From positions 191,030-255,029 of the forward strand of contig CAWGKC010000003.1 in assembly GCA_963823105.1 (NCBI GenBank): a stretch of 64,000 bases of DNA, in the 5' to 3' direction. Below the pieces are notes generated by a model, which was not told the DNA's origin, made no database searches, and saw only the letters and a program-made list of their open reading frames with translations. The stretch comes from JAJYKC01 sp963823105 (lineage in GTDB: Bacteria > Acidobacteriota > Terriglobia > Bryobacterales > Bryobacteraceae). Positions within the stretch are counted from its first letter, which is position 1. Every line of letters begins with the position of its first letter. Made by a program: the position numbers and the translations under genes. Of this stretch, positions 1-6,297 are shown piece after piece.

Positions 1-540
1 CTGCGTCAAGCAGGATGTGGATTATCGATTGTGCATCAGGCGCGCTTGATCTTTACGGGGACGTCGGAAACCTTCACGGTCCAGGGAAATTGCTTGGGGA
101 TCTAAAAGCGTTTGCAGGTGTATTCTCCGATAGCCGTAATCGCCTCTTCGGGATCGTGAGATACGCTGCGACGCAAACGATTTTGTCTGAGGACCCGGCA
201 TAAGCGCTTTGTCGTGTTCAGCCACGAACTGCCGGTCGGCGTGAAGTGTATGTCGGGCCGTGGATGCGTCACCGTTTTTTTTGAACAAGGAAGGCTCGTG
301 AGTGCCCTGCCAGCCGGTTCGCTGGGCGCTACTGCGGTTGAATTTCAGTGTTCGGCGAGGTCTTCTTTCCGCACATAGCCATACGGCGCTATCGAATGGC
401 AGTGGTTGGTAGACGACACAGGCACTGTTCCGCTCGGTTAATGTATCAAAATGGTTACAGGTCAGTTACAGATAGGTGTCGGCTTCCGGTGTAACATGAT
501 TGTCATATTACAGAGGCAATGTCGTGGAACAATGGGACTA

Positions 541-587
541 GAAAAAAAGGAAAAGGCCCGAAATCAGCGCGAACTGAAATCGGGCCT
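541..587 (-). terminator. rho-independent terminator of the candidate small RNA
   Basis: Stem arms AGGCCCGA/TCGGGCCT, a 2x2 internal mismatch, TCAG/CTGA and a 6-nt loop (554-587). On the minus strand this is followed by TTTTCCTTTTTTTC, a classic intrinsic terminator tail. Confidence 0.6.
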
Positions 588-620
588 GGCGGTCAAGGGG
601 TAACTTATGGAGCCGCCCAC
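541..620 (-). ncRNA. candidate small RNA of about 80 nt
   Basis: No protein is evident here. On the minus strand a promoter-like pair (TTGACA, 16 bp, TATGAA) is followed by about 80 nt that end in a hairpin and a U-rich run. The predicted RNA can form two hairpins: GGCGG pairing with CCGCC (about 612 down to 588), then the terminator stem. Promoter, compact length and terminator together suggest an independent small RNA, perhaps antisense or trans-acting. I recognise no family. The sequence alone does not show expression. Confidence 0.4.
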
Positions 621-626
621 TCTCAG

Positions 627-654
627 TTCATAGGTTACCCCAACTGCTTGTCAA
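627..654 (-). promoter_or_regulatory. sigma70-like promoter of the candidate small RNA
   Basis: On the minus strand a perfect TTGACA (654-649) is followed after 16 bp by TATGAA (632-627). Transcription would start near 620. A 13-bp inverted repeat (597-609 with 629-641, one wobble) overlaps the -10 region and could be an operator or an RNA stem. Confidence 0.45.
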
Positions 655-1482
655 AACACAAGGCTTTTGGTGTAACTATATGGTAGTCAATTACTTACAA
701 AAAAGAACCAACAACAAAACCCGTCGAAGGATCGTGGTTCGCGTAACGGATAAGCTGATTTGGGTTATTTTGGCCATTCTTCTCTATTCGAAGTACCCGG
801 ATGCCGGGCAGAGCTACCAACGTCGCGTCCCAATGTTGGTTGTTGGATGCCGAGCGGAGGTTGGCCTCGCTCCATTCCTGGAGGGAGTCCAGAGCATTTC
901 TCGGGCATTTTGCCGAAGGGCGTGATAAATGGCATTGTTGCGCGTGTGGCCGTAATTTCCGATTCTTACCTTGTGAAATGCTTCCGCAAGCCGACGTTTA
1001 GGCGCAAACGGATTCTGGAACGAGGAGAGGACCTTGCTTATCGCGAGATTACTATGGCCAGTCAGGCGGGGATGCGGTGCCCTGAGCAGTTGAGACTTCT
1101 TGCTTTAGGCCAAGTCCTTCCCGCGCGGGGAGCAGTGGCTAACGCGATTGGCGGTGCTTGGCCCGCATCTCGGCAGGCGTCCCGCGGCGGGCTTCGGTTC
1201 GCCGCGTTCCGCGCTCGCGGATCCCCACGGGTCGCGGCAAGGGTTTCATGTGGTGAAGGCGGTCTGGCGTAGGCTGGGCTTGCCGCGTCCTGCTCGACGA
1301 CCTCCGTCCTAACCATTCACAGTTAGCACCTCGGGAGTCTTTGTCGTGCTTAATCGCGTGGCATGGGCTTTATGATGCTGCGGGAAGTGGGTCGGGGAGT
1401 GGATTTCTCGGATATCGGGCATAGTGGTCCGATGCCGGGGTGAAGACATTCTATTGTGGTTCTGTTGTAGTGAAGTGCAGGA
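655..1482. other. long stretch with no recognisable gene
   Basis: Open frames here (for example 760-1272 plus) resemble nothing I know and lack convincing ribosome binding sites. The first 540 bases of the window are likewise without a recognisable product. Decayed accessory sequence is the simplest reading. Confidence 0.5.
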
Positions 1483-2058
1483 GTGACTCCTCGGCGAAAA
1501 ATCAATGCCTCTGCGAGGGAAAAGCTCGCCGAGAGCCGATTCTTTCTCTCTTTAATGGAAAATGCGATCGAAAGTGACGTTTTCGTCTATTTTCTAAGCG
1601 CGTTCCTGTCGGCACTATGCAGCGCTACCGAGCCTATTAAGCTGCAGCCTCGGAAGCCGATCGACGAGCGGTACAGAGTGTGGAAAAAGGAAATAGATGA
1701 AGGCCTGTTAAAAGATAAAACGCTACTTCTGTTACACGAAATGCGCAATGGTGAGATGCATAAGGCGCCGATCGAGAAGCTGCAATCGGTAGGCGCGAGT
1801 TTCCCGGGAGGCCTCGACATGTCCCGTGGTGGCTACGTCGAAGTTGACTTCAGTGGACGGAGGCCGATTGGAAGGCACAAGGTCGGCCCGGACGCACCCG
1901 TTGAGACGCATCCTCTTACTTTCTCTTGGCATTTCGATGTGCCGGGTAGCCCGGATGTGCTGACAACGTGCCGCGCCGGTTTCGCAATCGTTGAACAGGT
2001 CGTTGCTTCGCGCACGGCGATGGGGTTTGATGAGGAGGATGCCCTTCGGTCCGGGTAA
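1483..2058 (+). CDS. HEPN-like protein, possible RNase/toxin
   Basis: A 191-aa soluble protein, mostly helical at its N-terminal half. Residues about 18-50 contain a hydrophobic helix pair around AFLSA, the pattern of a common accessory family with 'FF..M' and 'AFLSA..S' helices. Residues about 88-93 read RNGEMH, matching the RNxxxH catalytic motif of HEPN ribonucleases. No signal peptide or membrane segment is seen. The start is a GTG with AGGA immediately before it; an ATG at 1555 is an alternative but would cut into the helix pair. It stands alone. The opposite-strand TA remnants begin just downstream, but no antitoxin is obviously cotranscribed. The HEPN assignment rests on the motif and helix layout only. 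Confidence 0.55.
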   Translation: MTPRRKINASAREKLAESRFFLSLMENAIESDVFVYFLSAFLSALCSATEPIKLQPRKPIDERYRVWKKEIDEGLLKDKTLLLLHEMRNGEMHKAPIEKLQSVGASFPGGLDMSRGGYVEVDFSGRRPIGRHKVGPDAPVETHPLTFSWHFDVPGSPDVLTTCRAGFAIVEQVVASRTAMGFDEEDALRSG

Positions 2059-2064
2059 CCGAAG

Positions 2065-2380
2065 GTAACCGGCTCTTTGAAATTTCGTCCCGTCGGAGTG
2101 GAAACCTTGTTCGGACCAGGGGGCCAAGGATTCAAGTCGGCGGCCAGCGAAGCGTCCTCTTGTCGCACCGTCCGAACGATTGGATATTGATCGAGGCTTT
2201 GTGCCGGAAATTCGGACCCCAGGCGGCGAAGTAATTCAAATATTCCGTGAGGACTTCTTCAGTGGTGCAGAGTATGCGGGGCGTCGTGGGAATAGAGAAG
2301 GATTTCGCCTTCTCGTGGGATCGGTCCTGATTGTCCGTAATCGCGATCCAGTAGAACGTGTCCGCAAAGGCCGCGCTCAT
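2065..2380 (-). pseudogene. broken PIN-domain toxin (VapC-like)
   Basis: The first 82 residues from 2380 are a clear PIN-domain start: an early Asp (FADTFYW), then TTEEVLTEYLNYFA with the conserved acidic residues, then a GPNFRHKA segment. The frame then breaks near 2150-2165 and stops at 2132. Recognisable downstream pieces (SLAADL, then SEQGF, like the SLTD and FEQEGF end of the family) continue in other frames to about 2070, with central material missing. Intact relatives are about 140 aa. The start overlaps the upstream antitoxin by 4 bp (ATGA), the usual antitoxin-toxin arrangement. With the catalytic C-terminal half lost, this toxin should be inactive. Confidence 0.65.
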
Positions 2381-2658
2381 TGGGCGCGCTTGCGGTGGCC
2401 GTAGAGGTAATGATCGTGCTCGCTCGCGCCGTCCGTGGGGAGATTCGCGAAATCTTCCGGGGGAACGTCCTTCATGTTGTCGAGGATCAACTCCCAGATG
2501 GGGGGTGGGTCGGGGGTCGTCTCTGGGTGGTCCGGGGCGCCGGCGAGGATGTTGTCGAGGGCTTCGCGTACGAGAGCATCCGTCGAGACGCCCTTCGCCT
2601 GCGCGATCGCGATTAGTTTGGCTTCTTCCTGGGGTTGAAGCGGCAAAGTTATGGTCAT
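2377..2658 (-). CDS. antitoxin-like protein partnered with the broken PIN toxin
   Basis: A 93-aa protein. The N-terminal 40 residues (TITLPLQPQEE, then a VSTDALVREALDNIL helix) look like a short ribbon-helix-helix or helical DNA-binding antitoxin of the type widespread in Solibacter relatives. The acidic, proline-rich tail would be the toxin-binding part. AAAGGAG sits 5-6 nt before the ATG. It is followed with a 4-bp overlap by the PIN remnant, so the pair was a type II TA module. The antitoxin frame is intact although its toxin is broken, so it may persist only as a regulator. Confidence 0.65.
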   Translation of the reverse strand: MTITLPLQPQEEAKLIAIAQAKGVSTDALVREALDNILAGAPDHPETTPDPPPIWELILDNMKDVPPEDFANLPTDGASEHDHYLYGHRKRAQ

Positions 2659-2718
2659 CGAACGGCTCCTTTGATCATTATCCCCCCGATACTGCTCCCG
2701 GAAGATGGGCGCGGAGGC

Positions 2719-2964
2719 CTATTCCGGTGTCGAGGGGCGTGAGGCGGTTGAGTTTTTGCGCCGTTCGAGGCCGTCGAGCCGTTGCCATGTTTCTCCGTCC
2801 ACGGCCGACCAGGCGGTCGCGATCTCGCGGTCTAGATCCCGGTCACGGATGGCGGCGTGTTTCAGTTGGGCTTTCAGGGCGTCGGGGCGCTGGCCTGGCT
2901 TTGCCGTACGATCAATGATCCGGATGGTGGTTTCCGGCGTAACAGTCGTGATGCGCTTATTCAT
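2719..2964 (-). CDS. orphan RHH-type antitoxin, internally shortened
   Basis: An 81-aa protein starting MNKRIT; a GTG nine codons upstream (2991) is an alternative. The start resembles CopG/MazE-like ribbon-helix-helix antitoxins (MNKRIT.T.PE.T.R..D). The C-terminal part (IRDRDLDREIATAWSAVDGE) matches the tail of the same family, where 'ERD..IA.EW...E' is usual. Relative to that pattern the helix-turn-helix middle, roughly 20 residues, appears to be missing, which may impair DNA binding. No toxin gene follows it; the next gene on this strand is a different antitoxin. I read it as a decaying orphan. Confidence 0.5.
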   Translation of the reverse strand: MNKRITTVTPETTIRIIDRTAKPGQRPDALKAQLKHAAIRDRDLDREIATAWSAVDGETWQRLDGLERRKNSTASRPSTPE

Positions 2965-3122
2965 GGGGGTCGATTCGGGGATCCGTTCCACGTAGGCTAT
3001 CGAGACTCCGTGTGTATGTCAATTATCGGTCTCGAGTTGACGGAGGGGAAGATGGAGAAGGCGGGAGTTCCGCCGGCGGGGCCGTCTCAAATCCATTCGG
3101 TTGTGCGCTGAATCGAAAGAGC

Positions 3123-3567
3123 CGGCATCATCCTCAAAGAACTTTTCCTACCGTTTTGCGCTGCGGCGTTTGGCGCTGTGGTTTGATCGCTGGTGGCGGC
3201 GCGGGTGCGGGCCAAGGAACTGTTGATTTTGGATGAACGGGATGGGCCGGCCGCACGGTTGAAGCCGGGTTCGGAGGGAACGGTATTGCAGATTTACGCG
3301 GAGGGCCTGAATCCGGCTATATCGCTTGGCGTGAGCCGCCATCCTCATTTGGGTGCCGAGAATCCGAAGAAGATAGGAGGGAAGGTGCTGGCGGGGATGG
3401 AGCGGCTGAGCCGGTTGGCGGGGACGTTCGCCGAGGGGGCCGGTGGGGGAGCCGGTGGTGATTGTGGGGAGCGCGGGGTATTTGGAAGTGGCGGTGAATC
3501 AGGATTCGGCGGCGCGGAGGTTGGGGGTGGCGGCGGGGGCGCCGGTGGAGTTGAAGCTGTTCTGAGG
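3123..3567 (+). repeat. composite repeat, copy A (copy B at about 24.47-25.05 kb, inverted)
   Basis: This stretch and the minus strand of about 25050-24470 share near-identical sequence. It starts with a CTCAAAGAACTTTTCCT block, then a segment that in both copies reads LLILDERDGPAARLKP, and ends in the 3' end of an S-adenosylmethionine hydrolase-like gene. The open frame through the shared part is kept in both copies, but I do not recognise its product. In copy B it directly follows an IS4 transposase fragment, so it may be transposon-associated. The copies have diverged by substitutions and by one large indel. Confidence 0.6.
3385..3567 (+). pseudogene. 3' remnant of a SAM hydroxide adenosyltransferase-like gene
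   Basis: After a frame change near 3435, the sequence reads GEPVVIVGSAGYLEVAVNQ followed by a SAARRLG segment and a stop at 3567. This is the typical C-terminus of SAM hydrolase/SAM hydroxide adenosyltransferase proteins (GS.G.LEIAVN...AA..LG). Only about 60 residues remain and the N-terminal catalytic domain is absent. A second, more deleted version of the same tail lies inside copy B near 24470-24560 on the minus strand. Confidence 0.5.
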
Positions 3568-3619
3568 CGGGTTTTACGGTGGCGCGCCGGGGAGAGTTGA
3601 ACTGGGGGTGCATTGCGGG

Positions 3620-4027
3620 TTAGGAATCCTTTGTCGATGGGGTGGGACGGAGGTGGTGACAGGGGGTCGATTTTGTGTCACGTTTTTCCGGTATGACATT
3701 GAAGAGATCGGCTGGGTGGCCGTGATGGAATTTCAGGCGGAAACGGAGGATTTTCTGTAGTGGGGCGGGAGGGTGTTGGGGGCGTGGCGCGGGCGCGGAT
3801 CGGGGTGGGGGAGAGGGGCGAGGAGGGTTGTGGGGCGATTTGCATTTGCCCGGAGTGTAGCAGGGGGAATGGGCGCGAGGTTGGGGGGGGGCGGGTTGGG
3901 TGAGCGGGATGAGGGGGATGAAAGTTTGGGATTGGCGTGATACATCAACTGCGTCTGGTGTTGCGGTTTGTCGAGGATTGCAGCTTGGATACACTTGTTT
4001 GAATTCGAGCACTTGGGCGTTCTTCAT
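3620..4027 (-). CDS. doubtful small ORF running into the repeat
   Basis: An ATG at 4027 has a good ribosome binding site (CAGGAG, 7 nt spacing) and begins MKNAQVLEFKQVY. After about 30 residues the frame enters the intergenic repeat and becomes proline- and serine-rich low complexity. A genuine short peptide may start here and be cut by the repeat. No function can be assigned. Confidence 0.22.
   Translation of the reverse strand: MKNAQVLEFKQVYPSCNPRQTATPDAVDVSRQSQTFIPLIPLTQPAPPQPRAHSPCYTPGKCKSPHNPPRPSPPPRSAPAPRPQHPPAPLQKILRFRLKFHHGHPADLFNVIPEKRDTKSTPCHHLRPTPSTKDS
3640..3945 (-). repeat. intergenic repeat family, copy 1
   Basis: Read on the minus strand this contains, in order, TCACGCCAATCCCAAACT (block X), CTGCTACACTCCGGGCAAAT (block Y) and GGAAAAACGTGACACAAAA (block Z). 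The same blocks recur at 4.98-5.33 kb, where Y and Z are on the plus strand but X is flipped. The sequence between blocks is pyrimidine-rich and non-coding in appearance. Confidence 0.55.
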
Positions 4028-4059
4028 GGTTGACTCCTGGGCCGAGATGGATTACAACA

Positions 4060-4074
4060 TGGATAGTGTATCCA
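4060..4074. promoter_or_regulatory. palindrome, possible operator
   Basis: TGGATAGTGTATCCA is a perfect inverted repeat with 6-bp arms and a 3-bp centre. It lies just upstream of the small minus-strand ORF at 4027 and just downstream of a weak plus-strand promoter-like pair (TTGACT 4030-4035, TTACAA 4052-4057). It could regulate either. Confidence 0.3.
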
Positions 4075-4153
4075 AGCCGCGATTGCTCGGACTTATTCCA
4101 ATAAGTTCGCTGCTTTGCGAACGTAAGGCAACGCTCACCGAGCGCCCTCGAAC

Positions 4154-4182
4154 AAAGCCCTCTTCGGAGGGCTTTCATTTTT
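4154..4182 (+). terminator. rho-independent terminator with UUCG loop
   Basis: AAAGCCCTC, loop TTCG, GAGGGCTTT, then CATTTTTC on the plus strand: a 9-bp perfect stem with an extra-stable tetraloop. No plus-strand gene precedes it. A second hairpin (GTTCGC, TGCTTT, GCGAAC) lies upstream near 4104-4121, so a short non-coding RNA may end here. Confidence 0.6.
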
Positions 4183-4287
4183 CGAAGTGGCGCACATCGC
4201 GCGGTAACTCGCCCCTCAGGCGGGAGCGCGTAGAGAAGTGAGATCATGAAGCGAACCGCCCCGAATGGGCCGGAATGGCGTCCAGCA

Positions 4288-4529
4288 ATGACGATCAACC
4301 TCAAACCCGAGCAGGGAAATGTCATTCAATCGGAAATCGAGGCCGGGCATTTTCGCAGTCCCGATGAAGTGCTCGATCACGCCCTGGCCGCCTGCGGGAG
4401 AAAACACCCGAACGCAAAGCCGCAATCCCCAGGAAGAATCTGGCGCAGTTTCTGATGGAATCGCCATTCGCAGGCGCTGAGCTGAACCTCGAGAGGCAAC
4501 AGGATTACGGACGCCTAATAGATCTATGA
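4288..4529 (+). pseudogene. frameshifted VapB-like antitoxin
   Basis: The start MTINLKPEQGNVIQSEIEAG followed by HFRSPDEVLDHALAA is a typical ParD/VapB-like antitoxin of this phylum. Near 4393 the frame shifts by one base. The correct continuation in the next frame (REKTPERKAAIPRKNLAQFL, then ESPFAGAELNLERQ) runs to a TGA at 4529, matching the family's usual NLERQ.DY tail. The stop overlaps the downstream VapC start by ATGA. As sequenced the product would lose its toxin-binding C-terminus. One upstream in-frame ATG exists at 4246, but the family normally starts at 4288. Confidence 0.65.
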
Positions 4530-4960
4530 CGGGGTTCTTGCTCGATACAAATGTTCTATCCGAATTCAATCGACGAGGCGAACCGGACCGGTTGGTGAAT
4601 TAGTGGCTGGAGGCGGCCGACATCGATTCCCTTTATGCCAGCACCCTCACGTTCGGAGAAATTCGGTTCGGGGTCGAGCTTCTTCCCCCCGGCAAGCGTC
4701 GTGCGCGTTTGGAGCATTGGCTCGATCGAGAATTGCCTCAATGGTTCGAGGGCCGAATTCTAACCGTCGATCAGCCAGTTGCGGATCGGTGGGGATCGCT
4801 TCGGGCTCAGGCGAAGCGGAAAGGCCGCCCTCTCTCCGTCATCGACGCCCTACTTGCCGCAACCGCGCTCCAAAATAACCTGACTCTCGTTTCACGCAAC
4901 GTTAGCGATTTCTCCGTCGTTGGTTTGGCCGTTGTCAACCCATGGGAGGTTCAACCGTAG
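4526..4960 (+). pseudogene. VapC-type PIN ribonuclease with in-frame stop
   Basis: The full-length frame (144 codons) encodes a VapC/FitB-like PIN toxin: LLDTNVLSE with the first Asp at residue 7, TFGEIRFGVE with the central Glu, then VIDALLAATA and a TLVSRNVSDF region near the end. Codon 26 is TAG (4601-4603), just after LVN and before WLEAAD, so translation should stop there. An ATG at 4709 could only produce a fragment lacking the first catalytic Asp. With the frameshifted antitoxin upstream, both halves of the module are broken. A sequencing error at either site cannot be excluded. Confidence 0.7.
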
Positions 4961-5347
4961 CGCGTTCACGCCGAGCCAAGTGGAATGAGGGAGATGGAAG
5001 TTTGGGATTGGCGTGACAGGGTTTCTGGGGTTGTTCACCGGGCGCGCGGAGCCACAGGAAGCGAAGGATTCGAAACCGAGTCACCACTATTTTCACCCCC
5101 CACCCCCTTCATTCCATTACCTCACTCCGCAGAACCCGTCCGCCCCCTCCCGCCCCCTGCTACACTCCGGACAAATGCGCACCGCCCCTCCGCCCCCCAC
5201 TCCCACCCACAACCTCGCCCCGCCCCTCCAGGGAAAACCCACCTTTCCGTCCCACCCCTCCGTCACACCCGTCCACCCAAACATTTCAACATTATGCCGG
5301 AAAAACGTGACACAAAACTTCACCCCCGTCTCGACCCGTGTCCCGCC
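4961..5347. repeat. intergenic repeat family, copy 2
   Basis: No gene is seen. It contains block X (AGTTTGGGATTGGCGTGA at about 5000-5018), then Y (CTGCTACACTCCGGACAAAT near 5157-5177) and Z (GGAAAAACGTGACACAAAA near 5298-5316). Compared with copy 1, X is inverted relative to Y and Z. Plus-strand base composition changes from mixed to strongly C-rich between X and Y. Confidence 0.55.
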
Positions 5348-6271
5348 TCAATCGATCCGCTCCCTCACCCGCGCCGGCGCCTCCGCTGTCCACGCGCCGT
5401 CCCGCCCCAGCCAGCGTTCGATCTCGGGCAGCGCCTCCAGCGCCGCCTTCTCCCCCAACGCGATCATCTCCGCCAGGCTCGTGAACGAATCCCACGGAAC
5501 GTGCGCCACCTCCGGCGCGATCACCAAATCCGCCTGGCTCCGCCACTCGTTATCCAGCCGCGTCCCCATCACTTGAAAACACCGATGCACCACGGCGAAA
5601 AGACTGCGAGGATCCACGCCCCCGCTCGGCCCCGGCAAGTGTACCGCGATCACCCGGTCCACCCCCATGTGCCGCAGCGGATCGGTCGGCACCTCGCAAC
5701 AAACGTATCCATCCACCAGACAACACCCGTTGTGCCGCACCGGCTGAAACAGCCCCGGATACGAACAACTGGCGCGAATCGCCAGCACCACATCGCCCTC
5801 GCCGCGAAACACGAACGGCTTGCCGGCGACGATGTCGGAAGCCACCACCGCCAGCGCGATGTTCATCCGCTCGAACGTCGTCGCCTTCAGCAACCGCCCC
5901 AGGAACGGAATCATCCGGCCGCTGTCGGCCAGCCCCATCAGGCTGATCGTCCACCGCGCCACGTCGCGGAACCGCATTCCGCGCGCCGCCCGTTCGATCT
6001 CCGCCGTCGTCGCCCCGCCCGCGTAAGCCGCCGCCACCATCGACCCCGCGCTCACGCCCGCGATCGCATGAATCGGAATCTTGTATTTTTCGAAAACGCG
6101 CAGCACTCCGATATGCGCGATCCCTCTCGCGAATCCGCCGCCCAAAGCCACGCCGATCAACGGCGCTTTCGGCGCAACCGCCTTCGGCCTTGGGAAGAAC
6201 GAATCCTTCGCCGCGCGCAATCCTCGCCGCACGGCATGCGTCCACGACGGCCCGTCCGGAACCTCCCGCAT
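5348..6271 (-). CDS. patatin-like phospholipase
   Basis: A 307-aa patatin-family acyl hydrolase, predicted to cleave acyl groups from membrane or storage lipids. Near residue 43 the oxyanion-hole loop GVALGGGFARGIAHIG matches the GGGxxxG signature. The serine elbow GVSAGS (GxSxG) follows about 35 residues later. The catalytic Asp sits in VDGYV instead of the common DGG/DGA. No signal peptide is evident, so it is probably cytoplasmic or peripherally attached. The ATG at 6271 is preceded by GAGAGGAAACG. It is transcribed away from the PIG-L gene across a 26-bp gap, so their promoters must overlap each other's 5' ends. Confidence 0.85.
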   Translation of the reverse strand: MREVPDGPSWTHAVRRGLRAAKDSFFPRPKAVAPKAPLIGVALGGGFARGIAHIGVLRVFEKYKIPIHAIAGVSAGSMVAAAYAGGATTAEIERAARGMRFRDVARWTISLMGLADSGRMIPFLGRLLKATTFERMNIALAVVASDIVAGKPFVFRGEGDVVLAIRASCSYPGLFQPVRHNGCCLVDGYVCCEVPTDPLRHMGVDRVIAVHLPGPSGGVDPRSLFAVVHRCFQVMGTRLDNEWRSQADLVIAPEVAHVPWDSFTSLAEMIALGEKAALEALPEIERWLGRDGAWTAEAPARVRERID

Positions 6272-6297
6272 CCGTTTCCTCTCCGCGCTCACATAAG

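Noticed and set aside
1..540. Open frames near the window start (15-203 plus, 22-288 minus)
   Set aside because: Overlapping on both strands, no ribosome binding sites and no recognisable product.
4601..4603. Readthrough or recoding of the TAG in vapC
   Set aside because: No recoding element is seen and the partner antitoxin is also broken; decay or read error is simpler.
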